From: Armatimonadota bacterium
Lineage (GTDB): Bacteria > Armatimonadota > Fimbriimonadia > Fimbriimonadales > Fimbriimonadaceae
Length of the DNA: 47,178 nucleotides
NCBI GenBank assembly: GCA_029781035.1
Contig: JAKOXK010000091.1
Span: 1 to 47,178 of the forward strand
Reading direction: 5' to 3'
Under the pieces are notes generated by a model. It ran no database searches and had not been told where the DNA came from. It saw only the letters and a list, made by a program, of their open reading frames with translations. Shown here in pieces: positions 10,516-18,106 of the stretch; the first letter of the stretch is position 1, and each line of letters begins with the position of its first letter. The position numbers were made by a program, and so were the translations under genes.

Positions 10516-10521
10516 ATTATA
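10516..10521 (-). promoter_or_regulatory. Putative -10 element (TATAAT) for the PEP-CTERM gene
   Basis: On the minus strand a consensus TATAAT (10521 down to 10516) lies 55 bases upstream of the PEP-CTERM start, giving a short leader. No good -35 hexamer is found at 16-18 bases; a TTGCCA sits 24 bases away. Treated as a candidate only. Confidence 0.4.
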
Positions 10522-10641
10522 CAAGTGTCTAGCGGCTACCGCTTCTGGCAATAATGCTGGCAATTAGGGAGGTATCGTGCACTTCGCCGACTGGGTCAAG
10601 TCGATCGCCAAAGCCCGTGCCGTGCCAAAATCCGGCCCACG

Positions 10642-12147
10642 ATGAGCAAAGACCTCGGGATCACTCCCAGGGGCGAGAACTACGCCGAGTGGTACAACGA
10701 CCTCGTCAAGCGGGCGGACTTAGCTGAGAACTCCGTCGTCCGCGGGTGCATGGTCATCAAACCGCACGGCTTCGCCCTGTGGGAATTAATGCGGGACGCC
10801 TTGGACGGCATGTTCAAGGCCTCAGGACACGTCAATGCCTGCTTCCCGTTGCTGATCCCAAAAAGCTTCTTCGAAAGGGAAGCCGAGCACGTCGAGGGGT
10901 TTGCCAAAGAGTGCGCCATCGTAACCCACCACCGGCTTACGGCCGACGGGCAAGGCGGGCTGATTCCGGATCCCGAAGCTATGCTGGAAGAACCCTACGT
11001 GATCCGTCCCACGAGCGAGACGATCATCTGGCACTCTTATAAGAACTGGATCCAGTCCTACCGCGACTTACCCATCCTCATCAACCAGTGGGCCAACGTC
11101 ATGCGTTGGGAACTGCGCCCCCGCCTGTTCCTGCGAACGGCCGAGTTTTTCTGGCAGGAAGGGCACACCGCACACGCGACGTACGAGGAGGCCGAGGAAG
11201 AGGCTCTCCTGATCCTGGGGATCTACCGGCGCTTCTGCGAGGAGTGGATGTGTGTCCCCGTCGTTGCCGGGATCAAGAGCGAAGGCGAGAAGTTCGCCGG
11301 TGCCGACCACACGTACACCATCGAGACCATGACTCAGGACCTGCGTGCGATCCAAGCCGGCACGTCGCACCATTTGGGCCAGAACTTCGCCAAGGCGTTC
11401 GATGTGAAGTATCAGAGCGCGGAGGGGAAAGAGGAGTTTGTCTGGGCGACCTCATGGGGCGTTTCGACCCGGCTTATCGGAACCCTTATCATGGCCCACA
11501 GCGACGACAAGGGCCTCGTATGCCCACCCCGCATCGCTCCTGTCCAAGTGGCCATTATCCCGATTGCGCGTGCCGACGATCGAGAGCGGGTCTTCGCCGC
11601 GGCCGATCAACTTGCGGAAGCGCTACGATCATCCTCGTGGTCAGGATTACCCCTCCGCGTCAAGGTCGACAAGTCTGATAAATCGCCTGGGTTCAAGTTC
11701 AACGAGTGGGAGTTGAAGGGGTCGTGCTTGCGTATTGAGCTGGGTCCCCGCGATCTGGACGCAAACCAAGCTGTGATCGCCCGCAGAGACTCGTCTGAGA
11801 AGTCGACCGTCGCTTTGGACCAAGTGGTCGCTCAGGTACTGGCATCTCTTGACTCGCTGCAGAATTCGCTCTTTGACCGGGCCACCGTCCTACTCGAGTC
11901 GAACACGAAGCGGGTGGACAACTGGGAGGACTTCAAGGCAGCCTTTGGAGGCGAGGGAGGTGGAGGCTTTGTCGTGGCCCACTGGGACGGAACGGCCGAG
12001 ACAGAGGCGAGGATCAATGAGGAGACTCGAGCAACCATAAGGTGTATTCCGATCGTTCCGCTCGATCCTGCCGACGCAGAACCCGGGCAGTGTGTCTTGA
12101 CTGGGCGTCCCAGCAAGCAACGCGTGGTCTTTGCCAAGGCCTACTGA
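10642..12147 (+). CDS. proS: Proline-tRNA ligase (archaeal/eukaryal type)
   Basis: Charges tRNA-Pro. The 501-residue protein is the short ProS form without the editing insertion between motifs 2 and 3. Class II motifs are clear: the motif 1 region ([14 protein letters not shown]), RPTSE, motif 2 ([21 protein letters not shown]) and motif 3 ([16 protein letters not shown]). The anticodon-binding domain ([12 protein letters not shown] onward) is followed by a C-terminal extension that ends in Tyr, as in the archaeal/eukaryal class. Many bacteria have a longer, different ProS, so this is probably an old lineage trait or transfer. No strong ribosome binding site precedes the ATG. Convergent with the FG-GAP gene, stops 8 bases apart. 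Confidence 0.95.
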   Translation: MSKDLGITPRGENYAEWYNDLVKRADLAENSVVRGCMVIKPHGFALWELMRDALDGMFKASGHVNACFPLLIPKSFFEREAEHVEGFAKECAIVTHHRLTADGQGGLIPDPEAMLEEPYVIRPTSETIIWHSYKNWIQSYRDLPILINQWANVMRWELRPRLFLRTAEFFWQEGHTAHATYEEAEEEALLILGIYRRFCEEWMCVPVVAGIKSEGEKFAGADHTYTIETMTQDLRAIQAGTSHHLGQNFAKAFDVKYQSAEGKEEFVWATSWGVSTRLIGTLIMAHSDDKGLVCPPRIAPVQVAIIPIARADDRERVFAAADQLAEALRSSSWSGLPLRVKVDKSDKSPGFKFNEWELKGSCLRIELGPRDLDANQAVIARRDSSEKSTVALDQVVAQVLASLDSLQNSLFDRATVLLESNTKRVDNWEDFKAAFGGEGGGGFVVAHWDGTAETEARINEETRATIRCIPIVPLDPADAEPGQCVLTGRPSKQRVVFAKAY

Positions 12148-12154
12148 GCTAGGT

Positions 12155-13387
12155 TCACTTCCTCAGGAAAACCCAGACGAACCCGTGGTAGTCTACGGGC
12201 GGCAACATCGGCTGGAGAGCCGTGAAGATGTCTCCGAGCCGCTTATCGTTCGCCGACGCTTCATCGTCCGACTGGTACAGCCTGTCGTAAGCCATATCGA
12301 GTTGCGACGTCTGGGAACCGGTGAGCTTGGCGTCAGTGGCATACCCAAGTTCTTTGCAGGCGGCTTTTCTGATGCGGTCGTTGATGGACACCGATTTGAC
12401 TTGAAGTTCGTGTTGTTCCTTCCGAAGCGCCTCGAAGAGCGACTGCTTGTCGGGTGGTAGTTTGAGTGGGCGACCCTCCAAAAGGCGGAAGTCCCCAACC
12501 AAAAGGTCAGGTTTGCCGTCTCCGTTCCAATCGGCCACCGAAGGCTTTGGGCGCATGCCCGGCCTCGGCAGACTCCAATCGAGTTTGTCGCCAGGAACTG
12601 CTGGCACGGGGTTGGAGTCCAGTAGGCTCAGCGGTGGCAGGATCTCGACTGGGTTTTCAAACTCGGGGGCCTCCTTCGCCTTCTTCCCTTTGAAGTAGAG
12701 CAGGCTTCCGGTGTCATTGCCTAGGAACAAGTCCATGATGCCGTCGCCGTCCCAGTCCACGGCGGCAGGACCTCCGTCGGCGGCCTCGAGGCCCTGAATC
12801 TGCACCGGTGGATCGACCCTAAGTCCGCCAGCGTTGTGCACGTACCATACCGGGCCCGAGATAGTTCCGACGATCAGGTCGGGCTTACCATCCTTATCCC
12901 AGTCGTAGGCCGACACGACGGTGGCGTTATCGATGACAAGGTCACTCCCGTTCCGATCCTTGACGTTGACCCCACTCTCATACTGGCCCGTCCCGTCTCC
13001 TTTGAAGAAAACGATCTGGCCGTCGTACGTTCCCGTGATCACGTCCTTGTTGCCGTCGCCGTCAAAGTCCACGAACTGTGGACCAAACCCGACACATCAC
13101 CCATAAGAGACGCGCGCATCGACTCCGCCGGCTTGGAACCATTTGAAGTCTCCGAACTGCGGATCCTGAGCCGTACCTTTGTTCGCATAGACCCTGAGCA
13201 TGCCGTCCTGGAACTGGCCAACCAAGAGATCCGGCTTGCCGTCACCGTCGAAGTCGACGTACAGCGGATGGGCGTGACCGTGCGTGACATCGATCGAGCC
13301 CCCGTCTGCCCCGACACGCACGGGGTCACCTAGCCCGAATCGTGTCCACGGGCTCGCCAAAACGACGGCGGCGATCAACGACAGCAC
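12155..13387 (-). CDS. FG-GAP/VCBS repeat protein with one in-frame UGA (possible selenoprotein or nonsense mutation)
   Basis: Read through a single UGA, this is one 410-residue exported protein. It starts at a GTG (13387; the frame is closed by TAG nine bases upstream) with a signal-like MLSLIAAVVLAS. At least five FG-GAP-type repeats follow, with calcium-type D-x-D-G-D-G loops (VDFDGDGKPDLLVG, VDFDGDGNKDVITG, YDWDKDGKPDLIVG, VDWDGDGIMDLFLG, ADWNGDGKPDLLVG), building a beta-propeller, then a helical C-terminus ending in VFLRK. The UGA (13099-13097) is codon 97, in SYG-UGA-CVGFGPQ. The frame is the same before and after it, and sequence and repeat periodicity continue without a break. The downstream part has only a GTG (13072), no ribosome binding site and no signal peptide, so it is unlikely to be a separate gene. 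Confidence 0.75.
13067..13099 (-). promoter_or_regulatory. SECIS-like hairpin after the in-frame UGA
   Basis: On the minus strand the UGA (13099-13097) is followed after 13 bases by GUCCAC-AGUUC-GUGGAC (13083-13067): a perfect 6-bp stem, extendable by a G-U pair, with a 5-base loop at bases 20-24 after the UGA. An outer GUC/GAC pairing across an internal loop is possible. The loop position is almost that of the E. coli fdhF element (about 19-23), and the loop has G at its second base, as the general bacterial SECIS pattern requires. A chance palindrome in coding DNA is the alternative. Confidence 0.4.
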
Positions 13388-13548
13388 CTTTCCATTCTAC
13401 GCCCTGGGCAATGTTCTCCACCACGGTGTGCAAAGACTGGGTGGAAAACGCGTGGAAACAAACGCAAACTGTGAGTTCTTAGAGGGCCAGATGTCTGATA
13501 AAGTATTTCCATCAGACGGGGACAGCGAAGAGGCCAGATCGAGACCGG

Positions 13549-13609
13549 GAAACCGGCCACGAAGCAACCACTGAGCGACCCAGTCTGTACTGCGGATCGA
13601 AACCGGCCA
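13549..13609 (+). repeat. Direct repeat GAAACCGGCCA, two copies
   Basis: Identical 11-base copies at 13549-13559 and 13599-13609, 50 bases apart. The second copy is at the proposed 5' end of the structured RNA, and its ACCGGC can pair with GCCGGT at 13967-13972 near the 3' end. Confidence 0.6.
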
Positions 13610-13975
13610 GCGTTATGAGAGGCCCTGCGGGGCTTTGAGTCTGGTACGGAGCGAGCCGTGCGCGGAGCGAAGACTCGGTCGGTCGCCACTAAGGCTTGAT
13701 AAGGCTGATCGAGTTAGAGCCCGGGGTGCAAGCCAACCTTGGGTTCGCCACTCCGCATATGGCCTAGAGCCTGTGCGGTGTGTGTCGGTCGAAAGGTCGG
13801 TACAAACCGTTGGCTCAGTTGGCCGTGTGGACTGTAAGTACGGTCAGATCTTTCGAGATTTGGCAAGTAGTCGGAACCACTCGTAGGCATCGGCCAAGTC
13901 TGCCGCAAGGCGGGCGCGGAGTCAGCCTACAAGCTTTGACCGGCGCTGGAAGGTTCGCCTTGCGGTGCCGGTCTT
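13600..13975 (+). ncRNA. Candidate large structured RNA, family not recognised
   Basis: A run of hairpins, nearly all closed by stable tetraloops on the + strand: GAGGCCC[UGCG]GGGCUUU (13619-13636); GAGUCU/AGACUC (13637-13642 with 13671-13676) enclosing ACGG/CCGU; CACUCCGCA with UGCGGUGUG around 13749-13782; CGGUC[GAAA]GGUCG (13786-13799); a 9-bp stem with UUCG loop (13843-13864); CUGCC[GCAA]GGCGG (13900-13913) inside GUAGGC/GCCUAC (13883-13888 with 13925-13930); and a strong final stem with UUCG loop (13938-13973). The 5' ACCGGC and CCAGCG can also pair with the 3' end. The ~375-base length is like RNase P RNA or tmRNA, but I find neither the conserved RNase P core nor a tmRNA tag or CCA end. 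Pairings were found by eye, not by a folding program. Confidence 0.5.
13938..13973 (+). terminator. Strong 3' hairpin with UUCG loop
   Basis: GACCGGC (13938-13944) pairs with GCCGGTC (13967-13973); inside, most of GCTGG pairs with GCGGT (one mismatch, two wobbles) and AAGG[TTCG]CCTT caps the stem (13950-13961). A T-run (13992-13996) comes only 18 bases later, so it may be an RNA 3' domain rather than a standard terminator. Confidence 0.5.
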
Positions 13976-14150
13976 GCCGTTAAGAGTCTTGTTTTTCCGT
14001 GGCGTTCCCAGATGCCCCGCCACAGCCGAGGAGTTCGGTTCTGGCAGTTCCCGGGCAAGGATGCTCCGAGCCCGCGGTCAAGGCAAAAAAACTCAACGTT
14101 TTTCAGCGAATCGACAGCTAAAAGTACTAGGTTGGCGTACAAAGAGGGGA

Positions 14151-14828
14151 ATGGTTCGTCGGTTTGCAGACCGGCATGACGCTGGGAGGTCGCTCGCGGC
14201 GTGTCTCGTGCGCCTAGAGATTGACCCGGATGTCGTGATAGCTTTGCCTCGGGGAGGGGTGGCGGTGGCTACTATGGTGGCTGAAGCCCTTGGATGCCCC
14301 TTGGACGTCTTGCCCGTCCGCAAGATCGGAGCGCCGGGCCATTCGGAATATGCGATGGGAGCCCTGGCTTCGGGAGGAACGATCGTCTTGAACGAATCGG
14401 CGATTCAGAGCCTTTCGGTGCCTGCCGACCAACTGGCCGACATTGTTGAGCGCGAGCAGGCCGAGTTGTTGCGGCAAGAGGCCGTGTACCACGACAAGGT
14501 CTCGGCTATTTCCGTTCGGGGCAAGCGATTGGTCGTCGTCGACGATGGAATTGCGACGGGCGAAACCGTTCGCGCAGCCGCCAAGGAACTGCTCCGCAGA
14601 GGTGCGACTCAAATTGTCGTTGCGGCACCGGTCGGCGCGCCCGAGAGCATCGCTAGCTTGGCGCAGATTCCGGGAGTCGATGTTGTGTGCGTGCAAACGC
14701 CGTCGGACCTCCACGCAGTAGGACAGTTCTATGACGAGTTCGAGGCAGCTACGGACGATGATGTGAACCGGCTGTTGGCTGAATCACGAGCGGATGGTGG
14801 GGCAAATGGAGATGACGGAGACGACTAG
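14151..14828 (+). CDS. Phosphoribosyltransferase family protein
   Basis: A 225-residue type I PRTase fold protein. The PRPP-binding motif is VVVDDGIATGET (residues about 129-140), with the conserved acidic pair and Thr-Gly-Glu-Thr. N-terminal LPRGGVAVATMVAEAL and VRKIGAPGHSEYAMGALA are typical of the uncharacterised PRTases found next to, or fused with, dienelactone hydrolase-like proteins in actinobacteria and others. The substrate base is unknown. The start at 14151 has AGAGGGGA directly upstream; the frame is open further but enters the structured-RNA region. It overlaps the next gene by 17 bases, so the two are probably translated together. Confidence 0.85.
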   Translation: MVRRFADRHDAGRSLAACLVRLEIDPDVVIALPRGGVAVATMVAEALGCPLDVLPVRKIGAPGHSEYAMGALASGGTIVLNESAIQSLSVPADQLADIVEREQAELLRQEAVYHDKVSAISVRGKRLVVVDDGIATGETVRAAAKELLRRGATQIVVAAPVGAPESIASLAQIPGVDVVCVQTPSDLHAVGQFYDEFEAATDDDVNRLLAESRADGGANGDDGDD

Positions 14829-15540
14829 CACGATCGGAATCCAGGCAGACAGGGGCGAAATAGTTGGCGATTTGACACTGCCGGCAAAAGCCAAGGCGCT
14901 CATCGTATTCGCCCACGGCTCAGGGAGCAGTCGGTTCAGTCCTCGTAACCGCTTTGTCGCAAGAGCCCTGAATGAACGCGGATTCGGATCGCTCCTCGGA
15001 GACCTTCTTACGGCCGAAGAGGGCATTGCCGACGACCGGACACTCCACTACCGGTTCAACATCAGGTTTTTGACTGAGCGCCTCGTGAAGTTCCTGGACT
15101 GGGCTCGGCAAGACCAAACGTGCCGTGGCCTTCCGATCGGGCTCTTTGGCGCCAGCACGGGTGCCGCGGCAGCCCTCATGGCCGCAACGGTTCGGCGTGA
15201 CTCGGTTGGCGCGATCGTCAGCCGAGGTGGGCGTCCCGACTTGACGGGCACGCTGCTTTTTCAGGTCGAGGCGCCGACTCTCTTTTTGGTCGGTACTCAC
15301 GACCATGAAGTTCAGAAACTCAATCAAGAGGCGATGGCCGCCATGCCGCTTGCAGTCAAGGAACTGCAACTCGTAGAAGGTGCCTCACACCTGTTCGAGG
15401 AACCAGGTGCTTTGGAGCGGGTCGCCGAAAGTGCATGTGACTGGTTCGACCGTCACCTATTGTCCGGTCACGAACGCGGTCAGCTGGGCAAAAGAGAAGC
15501 CCCTCCGACCCAGGGTCGGAGGGGCGCCGACCAGGCTTAG
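14812..15540 (+). CDS. Alpha/beta hydrolase, dienelactone hydrolase-like
   Basis: A 242-residue protein. The oxyanion region is FAHGSGSSRFSPRN, the nucleophile elbow GASTG (GxSxG), the acid GTHDHEV and the base His in EGASHLFEEPGA. This matches the small hydrolases that accompany PRTases; substrate unknown. ATGs at 14794, 14806 and 14812 are in frame; 14812 has GGTGGGG nine bases upstream and is preferred. The last ~25 residues lie past the usual end of the fold, and part of them is encoded by the terminator hairpin of the opposite-strand citrate synthase gene (15500-15524). Its TAG overlaps the TAA of that gene in TTAG (15537-15540). Confidence 0.85.
   Translation: MTETTSTIGIQADRGEIVGDLTLPAKAKALIVFAHGSGSSRFSPRNRFVARALNERGFGSLLGDLLTAEEGIADDRTLHYRFNIRFLTERLVKFLDWARQDQTCRGLPIGLFGASTGAAAALMAATVRRDSVGAIVSRGGRPDLTGTLLFQVEAPTLFLVGTHDHEVQKLNQEAMAAMPLAVKELQLVEGASHLFEEPGALERVAESACDWFDRHLLSGHERGQLGKREAPPTQGRRGADQA
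15500..15524 (-). terminator. Terminator of the citrate synthase gene, inside the hydrolase frame
   Basis: CCCCTCCGACCC (15500-15511) and GGGTCGGAGGGG (15513-15524) form a perfect stem of at least 11 bp. On the minus strand it is followed by CTTCTCTTTT, so it belongs to the citrate synthase gene, which ends 12 bases before it. On the + strand no T-run follows. Confidence 0.85.
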
Positions 15541-16679
15541 CGCTGGTCGATCGGGACGAACTCGGTCACCTTAGGCCCTTCGTAGATGCAGGTGGGACGA
15601 ATCAATCGGTTGTTGTCCAACTGCTCGATCATATGGGCGCACCACCCTGTAGTCCGCGCCACCACGAAGATGGGCGTGTAGAGAGGGATGGGGATACCCA
15701 GCAGATAGTACGCATAAGCGCTGGGGAAGTCGATGTTCGGGAAGAGCTTCTTCTCGTCCCACATGATCTTCTCCATGACTTCGGCGATGTCGCCCCAGTG
15801 CGTGTCGCCGACACGCTTTCCGATCTCCTTGCCCAATTTGCTCATGTAGGCGGCGCGACTGTCACCGATGCGGTATTCACGGTGGCCAAAGCCCATGATC
15901 TTCTTCTTCTGGGCCAAGGCGTCGTGCGTCCACTTGGCGACGTCGCCCATTTTGTCGATCTCCATCAGCATGTACATCGCCTCTTCGTTCGCTCCACCGT
16001 GAAGCGGGCCTTTGAGCGTGCCGATGCCGCTGACGATGCCTGAATAGAGGTCGCTCAGGGTGGCTACCGTCACACGACTCGCAAAGGTGGACGCGTTGTA
16101 ACCATGCTCAGCGTACAGAGTCAGGCTCGCGTCCATAACCTTGATCACGAATTCGTCCGGCTTTTCACCCTTCAGCATGTACATGAAATTGCCGGCGATA
16201 CCCAATTCAGGGCTAGGTTGGATCGGTTCGAGCCCCTCGCTGATGCGGTGGGCAGCCGCCACGGCGTTCGCAGCCTTGGCGACTATCCTCACGGCCTTCC
16301 TGACATTGGCCTCGTGGTCGGTCGGCTCGGCACGATAGTCAGCGTCGAAGGCGCCCAGCATCGAGTACGCCACCTTCAGCCGATCCATCGGGTGCATGTT
16401 CTTCGGACACTGCTTAAGGGCTGCGATGACCTCATTGGGCAAAACAGATTCGTTGGAGATGCGGGCCTTGAACTCGGCAAGTTCGGACTTGTTGGGAAGC
16501 TTGCCCATCAGCAGGAGGTAGGCAGTCTCTTCGAAAACGGCGTGCTCCGCCAGCTCATGGACGTTGATGCCCCGATAAGTGAGACTGGAGGTTTCGACGT
16601 CGATCTCGCTGATCGTCGTGATGCCGGCGATGACGCCTTGGAGGCCAGGGCTGTAATTGGGATAGGTGGTTGCGCTCAT
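15537..16679 (-). CDS. Citrate synthase or 2-methylcitrate synthase
   Basis: Condenses oxaloacetate with acetyl-CoA (or propionyl-CoA). 380 residues, the usual size of the type II dimeric enzyme of thermophiles and Gram-positives. Catalytic residues are present: His227 in GPLHGGANE, His266 in GFGHREYR and Asp317 in NIDFPSAYAYYLLGIP; the C-terminal TPIFVVARTTGWCAHMIEQLDNNRLIRP is also standard. Sequence alone does not separate citrate from methylcitrate synthase: methylisocitrate lyase 1.4 kb away suggests the methylcitrate cycle, and isocitrate dehydrogenase in the window fits the TCA cycle. No clear ribosome binding site. Its terminator lies inside the convergent hydrolase gene. Confidence 0.9.
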   Translation of the reverse strand: MSATTYPNYSPGLQGVIAGITTISEIDVETSSLTYRGINVHELAEHAVFEETAYLLLMGKLPNKSELAEFKARISNESVLPNEVIAALKQCPKNMHPMDRLKVAYSMLGAFDADYRAEPTDHEANVRKAVRIVAKAANAVAAAHRISEGLEPIQPSPELGIAGNFMYMLKGEKPDEFVIKVMDASLTLYAEHGYNASTFASRVTVATLSDLYSGIVSGIGTLKGPLHGGANEEAMYMLMEIDKMGDVAKWTHDALAQKKKIMGFGHREYRIGDSRAAYMSKLGKEIGKRVGDTHWGDIAEVMEKIMWDEKKLFPNIDFPSAYAYYLLGIPIPLYTPIFVVARTTGWCAHMIEQLDNNRLIRPTCIYEGPKVTEFVPIDQR

Positions 16680-16876
16680 TTTGGTGTCTCTGGACGTACG
16701 AAATACGCGGGTCGCGGGGCAAGTGGCACGACACGCCGTAGTATCCTGACACCTGCGTCAGCCCGGCTAATCGGAGGGAGTGTACCTGGAGCGTCCCGAG
16801 GTTCTTGGCAGGTGACCGAACGTCCTAGCTACAGGTTGCCAGCGGGCCAATGTACGCGAAAGACCGTGTAAACAAC

Positions 16877-17275
16877 ATGAAAAACACCAAGTCAATTGTC
16901 GCCTTGTTCTTCTGTGCGGCCGTCATCGCGACCACGGTTTCTGGTTGTGGAGGGGTCACCGGCTTGCTCGGACATCTCGTGAGCATGGATTCCGGATCGG
17001 TCTTCAACCCGAAAACCGTGACGGTCGGACCCGGAGACACGGTCACTTGGACGAATGCCGACGCCATCGTGCACTCTGTCGTGGCGGACGTCTCTGGCGG
17101 CCCAGACTCCACCACGGACTTTCCCAACGGTCTGGCGACAGGGGATATCTACGAATGGACTGTTCCCAATGCCCCTTCCGGCACCAAGTACTACTACCAC
17201 TGCGGCTACCAAGGAACGGCAGGCAACGGCACTACGTTTGGTACGGGAATGGTCGGCGTCATCGTCGTCCAGTAA
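16877..17275 (+). CDS. Cupredoxin-domain lipoprotein with altered copper site
   Basis: A 132-residue protein with a lipoprotein signal (MKNTKSIVALFF to VSGC), so probably anchored in the membrane facing the periplasm. The plastocyanin-like domain has SGSVFNPKTVTVGPGDTVTWTNAD, the first ligand His in AIVHSV, the Cys in YYYHCGYQ and Met in GTGMVG at the end. The usual C-x-x-H reads C-G-Y-Q here: the second ligand His is Gln (codon CAA), and Cys to Met is longer than in plastocyanin. Either copper binding is changed or the neighbouring His is used. The start at 16877 fits the signal peptide; an ATG at 16850 is in frame. Divergent from citrate synthase; a shared terminator follows. Confidence 0.85.
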   Translation: MKNTKSIVALFFCAAVIATTVSGCGGVTGLLGHLVSMDSGSVFNPKTVTVGPGDTVTWTNADAIVHSVVADVSGGPDSTTDFPNGLATGDIYEWTVPNAPSGTKYYYHCGYQGTAGNGTTFGTGMVGVIVVQ

Positions 17276-17282
17276 CTGAAAA

Positions 17283-17309
17283 CCCCTCTGTCGCCAAGCG
17301 ACAGAGGGG
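17283..17309. terminator. Bidirectional terminator
   Basis: CCCCTCTGTCGC (17283-17294) and GCGACAGAGGGG (17298-17309): a perfect 12-bp stem with CAA loop, between the convergent cupredoxin and PEP-CTERM genes. The minus strand continues GGTTTTCAG; the + strand continues ACTTCTC. Confidence 0.85.
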
Positions 17310-17334
17310 ACTTCTCGTCGAAACCTTACTATCG

Positions 17335-17937
17335 TCAGGCTTTCCGGCGTCGAGCCATGAATGCCGCAAGTCCCGTGCCCAGCGCGATCAGGCTGGCCGG
17401 TTCCGGCACAACGTCGGCAGACGACGTGAAGGACGCGGTGTAGGTCATGTGATCACCGACCTGAGTCGCGTTGGCAAAGCTGAACGAAAAGGCCTGGTTA
17501 GTCAGGTTCCCGGGAACGTTCGGTCCGTTGAACGTGACCGCATCACCGTTGGCCGAGGCGGCAGCTGCGTTCAGCGGGTTGAGGAACGTTCCTCCACCAA
17601 AGCCGACCGTGAAGAACGGATTGTTCACGTCGTTCGTGTAGAACTTGATCGTGCCTGAACCCATCGTATAGAGCACGTTCGGAATGATCACTGTCAGAGC
17701 GACGGGATCCATGACGAAGTGCGTGTTGGCGACAGATCCTCCGCCATTGAACCCTGGCGTTTGAAGCGTCATGTTGGCCAACGTCCAAGACCCGGACAGG
17801 GTGTTGTTGGCCATGTCCCAGTCGAACAACGGGGTGGAACCATTGGGAGCGGGATCCGAGAAAGAGGCGAGCGTAAAGCTGGCCTGGCTGGCCACTCCGA
17901 GGGCCAGAAGTGCGGTCACAAATAACGTCCTTCGCAT
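17335..17937 (-). CDS. PEP-CTERM sorting-domain protein
   Basis: A 200-residue exported protein with a signal peptide (MRRTLFVTALLALGVASQAS), a body rich in Asn, Gly, Ser, Thr and Phe without catalytic motif, and a sorting tail VVPEPAS followed by a hydrophobic stretch and ARRRKA. Not closely similar to the PEP-CTERM protein at 9721 outside the tail. The start at 17937 has GGAAAGG about 11 bases upstream and fits the signal peptide; the frame is open to 18048. Likely a surface or matrix protein. Confidence 0.85.
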   Translation of the reverse strand: MRRTLFVTALLALGVASQASFTLASFSDPAPNGSTPLFDWDMANNTLSGSWTLANMTLQTPGFNGGGSVANTHFVMDPVALTVIIPNVLYTMGSGTIKFYTNDVNNPFFTVGFGGGTFLNPLNAAAASANGDAVTFNGPNVPGNLTNQAFSFSFANATQVGDHMTYTASFTSSADVVPEPASLIALGTGLAAFMARRRKA

Positions 17938-18106
17938 GCTCTTATGTACCTTTCCGAGAAGTAACGACCAAGGTGGAATCAGCGCTTGTCGGTCGCAGAC
18001 CCACGAATGCTCATCCATTTTGACGCAGATTTCTGGCCGAACGACCAAAGCTTAGGCCGATATAGCAAAATCACCAGGCCAAATCGGGTAAAGGGGGACT
18101 TGATCC

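Larger units (their letters stand above)
13388..14150. other. Long non-coding gap
   Basis: About 760 bases without a supportable protein gene; the short frames within it have no ribosome binding site and no protein-like composition. From left to right it holds the upstream region of the FG-GAP gene, an inverted repeat TCTGAT/ATCAGA (13494-13516), a direct repeat of GAAACCGGCCA (13549 and 13599), the candidate structured RNA (about 13600-13975), a GTTTTTC tract at 13991-13997, and the upstream region of the phosphoribosyltransferase gene. Confidence 0.7.

Noticed and set aside
12155-13072. A separate downstream FG-GAP gene starting at GTG 13072
   Set aside because: No ribosome binding site, no signal peptide, and the frame and repeats continue directly from the upstream part.
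13375-13908. Short frames on both strands in the long gap
   Set aside because: No ribosome binding site, low-likelihood composition, and they lie over strong RNA stems.
13950-13961. tRNA T-arm (GGTTCGCC) in the gap
   Set aside because: The TTCG is a four-base loop of a longer stem; no acceptor, D or anticodon arm can be formed around it.
13600-13975. RNase P RNA, tmRNA, SRP RNA, T-box or cobalamin riboswitch
   Set aside because: None of the conserved cores (for example GAGGAAAGTCC, a tag reading frame with CCA end, GGTGGNACCGCG) is present on either strand.
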